The notes beneath the pieces were generated by a model. It saw only the letters and a program-made list of their open reading frames with translations. It was not told the origin of the DNA and searched no databases. 64,000 nucleotides of DNA from Amycolatopsis sp. MtRt-6 (GTDB taxonomy: Bacteria > Actinomycetota > Actinomycetes > Mycobacteriales > Pseudonocardiaceae), in NCBI RefSeq assembly GCF_017308975.1, contig NZ_JADWPD010000007.1, positions 241,261 to 305,260 of the forward strand, written 5' to 3'. Below are positions 51,750 to 59,098 of this stretch, piece after piece. Positions within the stretch are counted from its first letter, which is position 1. The number at the start of each line of letters is the position of its first letter. The position numbers and the translations under genes were made by a program.

Positions 51750-52733
51750 GTGGGAGCAGGACTGAAGGTGCTGGCCGCCATGAGCGTGCTGGCGGTCGCC
51801 GCACCGGCGACGGCGGCCGCGGCGGAGCTCGCTCCGGCCGCGGTGTGCCGGGTGGCCGAGCTGCCCGGGTCGGTCGCCGGCGAGGAAGTCTACCCGGCAG
51901 GCACGGACGACCACGGCACCTTTGTCGGTCTCGGCCGGTCGCACTTCGGCGACAACGAACACGGACTGCTGTGGCGCGACGGCGTCACGACGGACCTCGG
52001 GGCGTTCATCCCGTCCGCGATCAACGCCGGCGGGGTGATGGTGGGTTCGCAGTTCGCCGACGGGACGCGGCGCGCCGCGATCCGGTCGGGTGGCGTGACG
52101 ACGTTCTTGCCGGAGCCGGGCGAGCCGGGCTCCGGGGCGACCGACATCAACGCCCGCGGCGATGTCTCGGGGTACGCCTGGGTCAATGGCCTGTCCCGCG
52201 CCGTCGTCTGGCCGGCGGGCACGCGGACGCCGCGGGTGCTCGACGACGGTCCGGTGTACACGATGGCCCTGAAGGTGGACGACCTCGGATTCGTGCTCGG
52301 CTCGGCGGGGTTCGCCGGCGACGAGGTGCAGACGGTCTACCGGCTGGACGGCACGGTCGTGCGGTCGTTCCCGGTGATCGGCCCGGGCGGGCACCGCGCT
52401 TCGGACCTGGCGGGTGGCGTGCTGATCGCCGACCGCGGCGGCCCCGAAGGCGACGAGCTCACCTTCATCGACGTGGTGACCGGAGGAGAGCGCCCATTGC
52501 CTGACAGCACGTATGCCCAGGGCGGGGTCCTCGCGGCGAACGGCGTCGTCGCGGCGAAGAACCGCTCCGGGTTCCCGGCACGCTGGAAGTACGGCCGCCA
52601 GTTGCAGCTGCCCCAGCTCGGGAACACCTACCCGCTCCACCCGACGGCGATCAGTGCCGACGGGCGGCAGATCGCGGGGATCAGCACCGACAACACGCGG
52701 CAGATCGGCACGCTCTGGACGTGCCGGAACTGA
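51750..52733 (+). CDS. Secreted HAF-repeat-like beta-propeller protein
   Basis: A 327-residue exported protein with a signal peptide (LKVLAAMSVLAVAAPATAAAA). The mature part, opening near VCRVAELPG, is built of repeated units such as GTDDHGTFVGLG, INAGGVMVGSQF, INARGDVSGYAW and ISADGRQIAGIS, typical of extracellular HAF-repeat proteins. It ends LWTCRN, matching LRWTCD of the paralogue at 16693-17637. GTG 51750 is chosen for its GGGGAGG five bases upstream and because it starts just before the signal peptide. No catalytic residues identified; role unknown. Confidence 0.7.
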   Translation: MGAGLKVLAAMSVLAVAAPATAAAAELAPAAVCRVAELPGSVAGEEVYPAGTDDHGTFVGLGRSHFGDNEHGLLWRDGVTTDLGAFIPSAINAGGVMVGSQFADGTRRAAIRSGGVTTFLPEPGEPGSGATDINARGDVSGYAWVNGLSRAVVWPAGTRTPRVLDDGPVYTMALKVDDLGFVLGSAGFAGDEVQTVYRLDGTVVRSFPVIGPGGHRASDLAGGVLIADRGGPEGDELTFIDVVTGGERPLPDSTYAQGGVLAANGVVAAKNRSGFPARWKYGRQLQLPQLGNTYPLHPTAISADGRQIAGISTDNTRQIGTLWTCRN

Positions 52734-52794
52734 CGGTGAAACGACTTTCCACCCCGATGGATTGCATTCACAATCTACAAGCAGAGGAGATCCG

Positions 52795-53217
52795 ATGAAA
52801 AGGATCGGCATGATCGTGGCCGCCGCGGCGGCAGTTCCCACCCTTGTCGCCGGGCCCACAGCCGCCGCGGCGTCACCGGCAAGCGCAGCTGCCTACCCCA
52901 CTCTCAACTTCCTCATCAAGGACGGCACGGGTGGCTACTACTCCGGTACGGTCACCTTTTACAACCGTTCAGTCGGCGTCATCGGGTCGTTCAACGCCAG
53001 CGGCTGCGAGCGGGCATACGCGACCTCACTGGTGGACTTGAAAGCGCTTGACGCGCGAAGCACGAGCCTTCACTGCGATGTTGTCACCTCGGGAAGCTTT
53101 TCCCTTTCCGCGGACGTTCCCGGTGGGGCGAATCGTGTCTACCTCGCCATCAAAAGCGAGTATGGAAGGGTGTACGACTTCACGAATTGCTGGCGTGACA
53201 CCATGATCTGCAACTAA
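52795..53217 (+). CDS. Small secreted protein, unknown function
   Basis: A 140-residue exported protein: signal peptide MKRIGMIVAAAAAVPTLVAG with an Ala-rich cleavage region, then about 105 residues rich in Ser, Thr and aromatic residues. There are four cysteines (in SGCERAY, LHCDVV, TNCWRD and MICN), enough for two disulfides. AGAGGAGA precedes ATG 52795. Its base composition is lower in G+C than the surrounding genes, a mild hint of transfer. No family recognised. Confidence 0.65.
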   Translation: MKRIGMIVAAAAAVPTLVAGPTAAAASPASAAAYPTLNFLIKDGTGGYYSGTVTFYNRSVGVIGSFNASGCERAYATSLVDLKALDARSTSLHCDVVTSGSFSLSADVPGGANRVYLAIKSEYGRVYDFTNCWRDTMICN

Positions 53218-53330
53218 CGCTGCGGTGAGCGGACGCCGGATCTCCGGTGAATCCGATCATGCCCGGCTCGCCGGCGCCTGCTCACCCTTTGCGGCAAGGG
53301 ATCGGGAGACGGCGAGCCGTCGGTGAGTGA

Positions 53331-53873
53331 GCTGCTGTGCAGGCCGCGGTCCGCGCGCTCGCCACGGCGTCGTTCCTGCGGCCGGGCGAGGCGCGGGCAG
53401 TCCTGGAAGACGTCGCGCGCGAACGGGATGGGCTGGCCCGGTTCGACTGGCCGCGGGAGATGCCCGACACCGAACGCCGGGAGCGGGTGGCCGCGTACCT
53501 GCGCACGACGGGTCTCGTCGTGGCCGACGGGAGCGGGCTCCGGTTCAGCCGTCCGGAAGTGGCGGACTACCTCGTCGCGGATCACCTCTTCCGGCGGTAC
53601 CCGCGTGCGCGGTCGCCGCGGGCGTGGAAGTACCTGGCGCCGCAAGAGATCTGGCCGTGGCCGGACGCCGGGATGCAGCAGATCCTGGCGGCGTTGTGGT
53701 GGCGCCCGGCCCGCCCCGTGGTCGAGCGACGGATCGGCCGCCTGCTGGAAGACCGGCATCGCGACCCGAACATCCGGTTCGTGATCGACCTCGTGCGGCG
53801 GGGCCTGCTCCCGGACGACGGGATCCGCATCGTCCACTTCGGGCTTAGGCTGGCGCCGGACGAAGGCGGCTAG
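53331..53873 (+). pseudogene. Remnant of a NACHT/STAND NTPase-like protein
   Basis: An open frame of about 179 codons directly after an in-frame TGA at 53328-53330, with no good ribosome site for GTG 53337. The sequence (ALATASFLRPGEARAVLED, then LRTTGLVVADGSGLRFSRPEVADYLVADHLFRRYP) looks like the winged-helix and arm region that follows a NACHT domain, which itself is missing. I read it as the C-terminal stub of a larger conflict-system NTPase. The family call is moderate and a small intact protein is not excluded. Confidence 0.4.
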
Positions 53874-54157
53874 TTCGGGAGGAACTCCACGATCAAACTG
53901 CACGCCTTCAAACCCGGCATACCGAGCGAACGTACCGTGCATGCTGCCTTCGCCGGCAAACGCCGCGCCGTCAAACCAGGTGTCGCCAGTGAACTCCGCG
54001 TCGCCGAACGCGGCGGTATCCCCAAAAAGAGCATTCTTGAAACTGGCGGAGCTGCCGAACCTCGTGCCGCCGACCCAGACAGGTCCCGCGAAAATTGCGC
54101 CCTCAAATCCGGCGCCTCCGTCGAAGTTGGCGTCACTGAAGTGATCTCAACGACTTT
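53874..54157 (-). pseudogene. C-terminal fragment of a pentapeptide-repeat protein
   Basis: On the minus strand the frame encodes pentapeptide repeats: FSDANFDGGAGFEGAIF, then TRFGSSASFKNALFGD, AAFGDAEFTGDTWFDGAAF and RYAGFEGVQFDRGVPPEL. A TGA stop (minus strand, about 54159) interrupts it upstream and no start codon serves it properly. Its G+C is lower than the surroundings. It matches the missing C-terminal half of the broken gene at 55965-56550, in the right order and strand. Confidence 0.65.
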
Positions 54158-54164
54158 CAGGTGA

Positions 54165-54795
54165 GCCGGCCGCGCGGCCGTCGGAGGGCTGTTTGACCGG
54201 GGTGAACACGCCGATCCCGGCGCCGTCGTAGCCGCCGTCGGCCAGGGTGGGCAGGTTCAGTTGGGAGGCCGCCCAGTAGAGGGCGGCGAGCACGTGGGCG
54301 CGCGCGGCGGTCAGGTCATGAGTCGAGCCGGGTTCGACATCGGCGACCCACAGCGGAAAGCCGTCCGGGGCGCAGAGGGCCTGGATGTTGCCGCCGGGCT
54401 CGTGGGCCTTTCCGGAGTACCAGGCGTCGATCAGCCTGCCTTTGACGCTGATGGTCTGCTCGCCGAGCCGATCGCTGCCGAACAGCTTGCCGTCCAGGAT
54501 GACCTGTGTGGCGTCGTCGTTGTGAGCCTGCTGCAGGGCCTCGTGCCAGTCCGGGGCCTGTGTGGCGAGGGCCGTGATGACCTCGTCCAGGTACCGGTAG
54601 CCTGTGGCGCGGGAGATGCCGTGGTCGCGAGCCAGCGCGGCGATGTCGCGGTTCTCGCGGAACCAGCGCAGCGCGAACACTGCCTGGTAGAAGCAGGTCA
54701 GCGCCCTGCTGCCGTTGCGGGTGCCGCGCTCGCGGCGTTCGGCGCGCAGCAGCCGACCGGCGTACTGGGCGAGTTCGCGGGGGGACGTCGAGCAT
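54165..54795 (-). mobile_element. IS5-type transposase remnant (frameshifted and truncated)
   Basis: The minus frame encodes PRELAQYAGRLLRAERRERG, SRALTCFYQAVFALRWFRE, an HTH (ISRATGYRYLDEVI), the catalytic VILDGKLFGSD, THDLTAAR and LADGGYDGAG, ending at TPVKQPSDGR. Such transposases normally continue about 70 residues beyond TPVKQP, so the 3' end is lost. At the 5' end ATG 54795 begins MLDVP, but a run of six C puts RELAQYAG in another frame; five C would restore MLDVPREL. Both defects mean it is inactive. No terminal inverted repeats or target duplication could be found by eye. Confidence 0.75.
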
Positions 54796-54807
54796 GGCAC
54801 GACAAGG

Positions 54808-55008
54808 AATCGAGGAGAGTATGTCCTGGCAATCGTCGGCGGCGCGCTGCTCCCCAGGGCCACCCTGGCGTTCCTGGTCGAGTTCCTCGGCGAGGTGGAC
54901 GAGGGCACGAAGTACGCGATGAACGCCGTGATCCTCCTCGGCGCCATCGCGCTGTTGACCGCCGCCACCCGCGTCCGCCGTGCCGAAAGGGGTGTGATCG
55001 CATGCTGA
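54808..55008 (+). pseudogene. 5'-truncated small membrane protein
   Basis: The frame reads EYVLAIVGGALLPRATLAFL, continues with a GEVDEGTKYAMNAVILLGAIALL membrane segment, and ends RRAERGVIAC. There is no in-frame ATG or GTG with a ribosome site; the frame runs back into the transposase remnant. Its stop overlaps the start of the TIM-barrel gene by seven bases, so the two once formed an operon. It looks cut by the IS. Confidence 0.45.
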
Positions 55009-55964
55009 CCATTCGGGGCATGACCTACCTGGTGGAGGACGCTCCAGAGTACGTCGTTCGGCGGGACCTCCAGGCGATCAGCGACGACCTGCACTGTACG
55101 ACCGTGTCGGTAATCGGTCCTGACGGTGACCGGCTCGTCGCGGCGGCCGAGTACGCACTGGAGGTCGGGCTGGACGTGTGGATCCGACCGCACCTGGTGG
55201 ACCGTCGCGAGCCTGAGGTGCTGGCCCACCTGGAGAACATCGGCTTGGCGGCCGAAGAATTGCGCGCACGCCATCCGGGCCGGGTGACGCTGTTGGTCGG
55301 CAGCGAGTTCTCCCACACCGTTCGCGGGCTCGTGCCCGGCCGGTGGTCCTTCCTGCGGCTGCGGGTCATTTTCAAGGCACGCCTGCTCGTGCGACGGCGG
55401 ATGAACCGGCGGCTCGACGTCCTGCTCGGCCGGGCCGCCGAGACGGCGAGGCGGGTGTTCCGCGGTTCGGTCGGCTACGGGGCGGCGAGCTGGGAGGAGG
55501 TCGACTGGTCCAGGTTCGACTCGGTGGCTATCAGCCTTTACCGGACGGGAACCGACGATGCCGCTTACGCCCGCCGCGTGACCGATCTGGTGCGTGACAA
55601 CGACAAGCCGGTGATCATCAACGAGTTCGGCTGCGGTGCCTACGAGGGTGCCGAGCGCAGGGGACCGGCCTCGTTCCGGATTGTCAACTGGTTCGCCGAG
55701 GAACCCACGATCAAGGGCGATCACCCGAGGGACGAACAAACCCAGGCCCGCTATCTGGGCGAGCTGATCGATCTCTACAACGAGGCCGGCGTGCACGGCT
55801 GCTTCGTCTTCACCTTCGCCATGCCCGACTACCCCCACCACGACGACCCACGCCGCGACCTCGACAAGGCCGGGTTCGGCATCGTGAAGGTCCCGGCCGA
55901 CGACCCGACCACCTGGACCCCCAAGGCAGCCTTCCACGAGGTGGCCAAGCGCTACGGCGGCTAG
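55002..55964 (+). CDS. TIM-barrel glycoside-hydrolase-like protein (relatives annotated abortive infection)
   Basis: A 320-residue soluble protein with (beta/alpha)8 character: VVRRDLQAISDDLHCTTVSVIG, ALEVGLDVWIRPHLVDR, VTLLVGSEFS, FDSVAISLYR, KPVIINEFGCGAY and GCFVFTFAMPDYP. NEFGCG and the earlier GSEFS carry acidic residues where glycosidases place their catalytic pair. Close relatives in actinomycetes are, as I recall, often labelled abortive phage infection protein, without firm evidence. ATG 55002 has AAAGGGG upstream. Codon use is less G/C-biased than in neighbours, consistent with arrival together with the IS inside the pentapeptide gene. Confidence 0.6.
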   Translation: MLTIRGMTYLVEDAPEYVVRRDLQAISDDLHCTTVSVIGPDGDRLVAAAEYALEVGLDVWIRPHLVDRREPEVLAHLENIGLAAEELRARHPGRVTLLVGSEFSHTVRGLVPGRWSFLRLRVIFKARLLVRRRMNRRLDVLLGRAAETARRVFRGSVGYGAASWEEVDWSRFDSVAISLYRTGTDDAAYARRVTDLVRDNDKPVIINEFGCGAYEGAERRGPASFRIVNWFAEEPTIKGDHPRDEQTQARYLGELIDLYNEAGVHGCFVFTFAMPDYPHHDDPRRDLDKAGFGIVKVPADDPTTWTPKAAFHEVAKRYGG

Positions 55965-56550
55965 CGGCCGTCATCCGATCGAGCGCCAAACTCACTAGAT
56001 TGGGCCGTAAGTCGGACTTCCCGTTCTTGCCTGACAGCATCGGCCGGGGCTGATCCGGGCATTGCGGAATGCAGACGAAGCCGGGACGCGGGTTGACGCA
56101 GTCGGATTTTGCGAGGCGGCCCCAGCGGGTGGAGGTAAGTCGCCATTGTAGGCAATGTGTGGGGCATTCGCAGATAGGCGCAAGGACGTTGACGATTGTC
56201 TGCCTCAGCCGAGAGGTGTCCTGCGCCAGCCGTTCCAGTGCGTAGAGCCCCGCCAGTCGCACCGGCGCTTTGTCTGACCCGAGTTGATCGGCGGCCTGGG
56301 TGTACAACTCGGTGATTCGCCGTTCGACCGCGTCACCTTGGGCGGCTTCGGCTACCCGCTCGGCGAGGCGATGGGCTTCGTATTTGTTGAGCAGGTCAAG
56401 TTCGGTGGAGCGTTGTCGGCGGATGGAGACCAGCTCCGTGCACGGCGAATCGCTCGGCCGCGTTCGCCGGACCATCTCACAGCGCCCGAGAACCTGACCG
56501 CCGCCTCCCGCGCGAACTCGCGAAAGAGCGGTCACTTGCTCCTCCTGCAC
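55965..56550 (-). pseudogene. N-terminal fragment of a pentapeptide-repeat protein (frameshifted)
   Basis: The minus strand encodes the leader domain that precedes pentapeptide repeats in many actinobacterial proteins: STELDLLNKYEAHR, ERRITELYTQAADQLGSDKA and LYALERLAQDTSRLRQTIVNV. Near 56185 the continuation jumps to another frame (CAYLRMPHTLPT and later EREVRLTAQ), so there is a frameshift. After RLTAQ at about 55990 the homology stops. The repeats themselves are at 53874-54157, about 1.8 kb further downstream on the same strand. The whole stretch between the TIM-barrel gene and 56612 contains nothing else. Confidence 0.65.
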
Positions 56551-56612
56551 CCGACGCCGCCGGTCAAGCTGTGCGGACCGGGTGCGCCGGGCACGGGCGG
56601 TACCGTCCTCCC

Positions 56613-57248
56613 ATGAGCACGCTGCCGCCGTTGGTCTGGTACGCCAGCTACGGATCGAACCTGTACTCCGCGCGGTTGCGGTGTTACCTCGAAGGAGGAA
56701 CTCCGCTCGGCGCTCAGCGTTCCTACGTCGGATGTCGTGACCGCAGTCCGGCGCGGCGCATCGTGGCTAGCGAGTTCTCCGGCGGGATCTATTTCGCCAC
56801 CGAGTCGCCGGTCTGGCACGGTGGCCGGGCGTTCTTCGACCCGCAGCTGCCGGGCCGGGCGGCGATGCGGTCGTACCTGTTGACCGCCGGGCAGTTCGCC
56901 GACATCGCCGCGCAGGAGATGTACCGCGAGCCGGGGCCGGACCTGGATTTGACCACCGTGCTGCGGCAGGGACGCGACGAGCTCGGGCCGGGTCGCTACG
57001 AGACCTTGCTGCACCTCGGTGATCTCGACGGCTTCCCCGTCCTGACGTTCACGGCACCGTGGTCGGCGTCGGAAATCGAAAAGAACCCACCGTCGGCCGC
57101 CTACCTGGCCATGCTCGTGGGCGGATTGCGGGAGGCGTACGGCTGGTCCTACCCGAAGATCGCCGAGTACCTGGCGCCGCTGCCGGGGGTGCAGGGGCAC
57201 TGGTCCGCGCAGCAGATCGCCGGCCTGGCTCCGGAGGCCACTTCTTGA
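56613..57248 (+). CDS. Gamma-glutamylcyclotransferase-like protein
   Basis: A 211-residue protein beginning with the GGCT-fold signature WYASYGSNL, whose main-chain loop binds the gamma-glutamyl group. The fold's catalytic acid is not assignable by eye; candidates are in the YLTAGQF/REPG region. The second half is longer than in classic GGCT, with a helical PSAAYLAMLVGGLREAYGWS and a C-terminal GHWSAQQIAG. Related actinobacterial proteins are annotated as histone deacetylase by error. TACCGT at 56601-56606 ends six bases before ATG 56613, suggesting a leaderless message. Confidence 0.65.
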   Translation: MSTLPPLVWYASYGSNLYSARLRCYLEGGTPLGAQRSYVGCRDRSPARRIVASEFSGGIYFATESPVWHGGRAFFDPQLPGRAAMRSYLLTAGQFADIAAQEMYREPGPDLDLTTVLRQGRDELGPGRYETLLHLGDLDGFPVLTFTAPWSASEIEKNPPSAAYLAMLVGGLREAYGWSYPKIAEYLAPLPGVQGHWSAQQIAGLAPEATS

Positions 57249-57292
57249 CGGCAGGACCGGAAACAGCCGGCGGCGCCTGCCGGGATCCTGCG

Positions 57293-59098
57293 TCAGGGTT
57301 TCGGCAGCTTGCCCACCAAGGCCTTGCCGAACGCCACCGCCGCGTCGCAGGCACCACCGCCGGTTTTCGAGGCGAAGATCCGGATGTGCTCCGTGCGCTT
57401 CGCGTCGAACTGGCGGTGGTGCCACGACACCGCGCAGCTGTCTCCGGCCGGGTTGCGCGTACCGGTGACGCCGCCGAGGTCGACCGGGCTCCCGTCGTCC
57501 GGCACGGTGGAGTACCCCTTGTCGAAGGTCAGCCGCAGTGACGACGATGTCGCCGCCGTCCACTCGCACTCGCGCAGCCGGTTGAGCTTGACTTCGCGGA
57601 CCGGGCCGAGCACCGGCGCCACCGCGGTCTTGTCGAGCACCGCGCACGGGTCCGTCGCGAGCAGCGTGCCGGGTGGCAGGTCGTACCCGGTGCCGCCGCG
57701 GACGCGTTCGAGGACCTTGGCGAGAGTGGTCTTCGCCAGGCCGCACGTCTCGGCCAGCGCCGTCACACCCAGTTCCGGCTGTGCGGGAACCTGGACGCTG
57801 GCGTCGCACGTGCTGCCGCTGATCTCGGTGAACAGCACCGGCCGGCCGTCGAGGTCCTCGGCCGGCCTGCCGCCTTCGACGTAGATCTCGTCGCCGAGCT
57901 TGATCGAAATCTTCTCGCCGGACTTCGTCCGGTAGTCGCAGCGGTCGAAGTACCCGGAGTCCGGGACGGCACTCAGTTTGCCCGCGTCCTGGACGCTGAT
58001 GTCGTTCAGCACTTTGCACGGATCCGTGCGCCGCAGCGTTTCCAGGCTCGTCGGATCGAGGTTCGCGCCCGCGGTCGGCGGATCCGCACGGGCTCTCGTC
58101 ACCAGCACTGCCGTGAGGCTGCCCGCGGCGAGCGCGGCGACGGCCGCCAGCGCGGTCACGACCGGGAACCAGCGGCGACGGCGGGGCGGCGCGGGCAGTG
58201 GCGCGGGCGCCGGCCAGGACAGCGCGGTGCGGACCGCGGTGTCCTGCACGTCGATCAGGCGGTGCACCGTGTCCGGCCACGGCCGGGTCCCGGGCGCCAC
58301 CGGACCGAGGAAGTCGAGGATCCGCTGCGGCGACGGCCGCCGGGCCGGGTCCTTGGCCAGACACGGCTCGACGAGGGTCCGGATCTCGGGCGGCAGCCCG
58401 GTCAGGTCGGGGGCGGCGTGCACGACGTTGTAGAGCAGCTGCGCCGTCGTCGAGCCGGTGAACGGGGCGCGGCCGGTCGCCGCCATCACCAGCACGCCGC
58501 CGAGGGAGAAGACGTCGCTGGCCGGGGTCAGCGGGCGGCTTTCGGCCTGTTCGGGGGACATGAACGCGGGGGAGCCGACGATGCCGCCGGTGCCGGTGAG
58601 GTCGGCGCCGCCCTCGGTGGCGCGGGCGATGCCGAAGTCGATCACCCGCGGCCCGTCCCCGGTCAGCAGCACGTTACCGGGCTTGAGGTCGCGGTGGATC
58701 AACCCGACCCGGTGGATCTCGATCAGCGCGGTCGCCAGCCCGACGGCGAGCCGGCGCACTGCTTCGACCGGCAGCGGTCCGGTCGCTTCGACGGCTTCCT
58801 TCAGCGACGGCCCGGTGACGAACACCGAAGCGAGCCACGGGGTTTCGGCGTCCGGATCGGCGTCCATGACCGCCGCGGTGAAGGCGCCGGAAACCCGTTG
58901 CGATGCCAGCACTTCTTGCCGGAAGCGGCCGCGGAAGCGGGCGTCGCGCGCGAACTCCGCGTGCACCTGCTTGAGGGCGACCAGGCGGCCGTCCGGGGCG
59001 ACGCCGAGCAGGACGCGGCCCATGCCGCCCTCGCCGAGTTCGGCGACCAGGCGGTACCGGCCGGCGTGCCGGGCCTCGCCCGGCTGCAGCGGCTTCAC
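57293..59098 (-). CDS. Receptor-type Ser/Thr protein kinase
   Basis: A 601-residue membrane kinase. The cytoplasmic kinase (about 12-265) has the Gly loop LGEGGMGRVLLG, Lys in VALKQVH, HRDLKPGNVLL, DFGIA and the activation segment GSPAFMSPEQAE. A juxtamembrane linker and one helix (about VVTALAAVAALAAGSLTAVLV) lead to an extracellular domain of about 270 residues. That domain contains two DPC motifs (RRTDPCKVL and ATDPCAVLD) and further paired Cys, so it is a duplicated disulfide-stabilised sensor, not PASTA. GTG 59098 overlaps the upstream kinase stop (GTGA). Ligand and targets unknown. Confidence 0.9.
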   Translation of the reverse strand: MKPLQPGEARHAGRYRLVAELGEGGMGRVLLGVAPDGRLVALKQVHAEFARDARFRGRFRQEVLASQRVSGAFTAAVMDADPDAETPWLASVFVTGPSLKEAVEATGPLPVEAVRRLAVGLATALIEIHRVGLIHRDLKPGNVLLTGDGPRVIDFGIARATEGGADLTGTGGIVGSPAFMSPEQAESRPLTPASDVFSLGGVLVMAATGRAPFTGSTTAQLLYNVVHAAPDLTGLPPEIRTLVEPCLAKDPARRPSPQRILDFLGPVAPGTRPWPDTVHRLIDVQDTAVRTALSWPAPAPLPAPPRRRRWFPVVTALAAVAALAAGSLTAVLVTRARADPPTAGANLDPTSLETLRRTDPCKVLNDISVQDAGKLSAVPDSGYFDRCDYRTKSGEKISIKLGDEIYVEGGRPAEDLDGRPVLFTEISGSTCDASVQVPAQPELGVTALAETCGLAKTTLAKVLERVRGGTGYDLPPGTLLATDPCAVLDKTAVAPVLGPVREVKLNRLRECEWTAATSSSLRLTFDKGYSTVPDDGSPVDLGGVTGTRNPAGDSCAVSWHHRQFDAKRTEHIRIFASKTGGGACDAAVAFGKALVGKLPKP

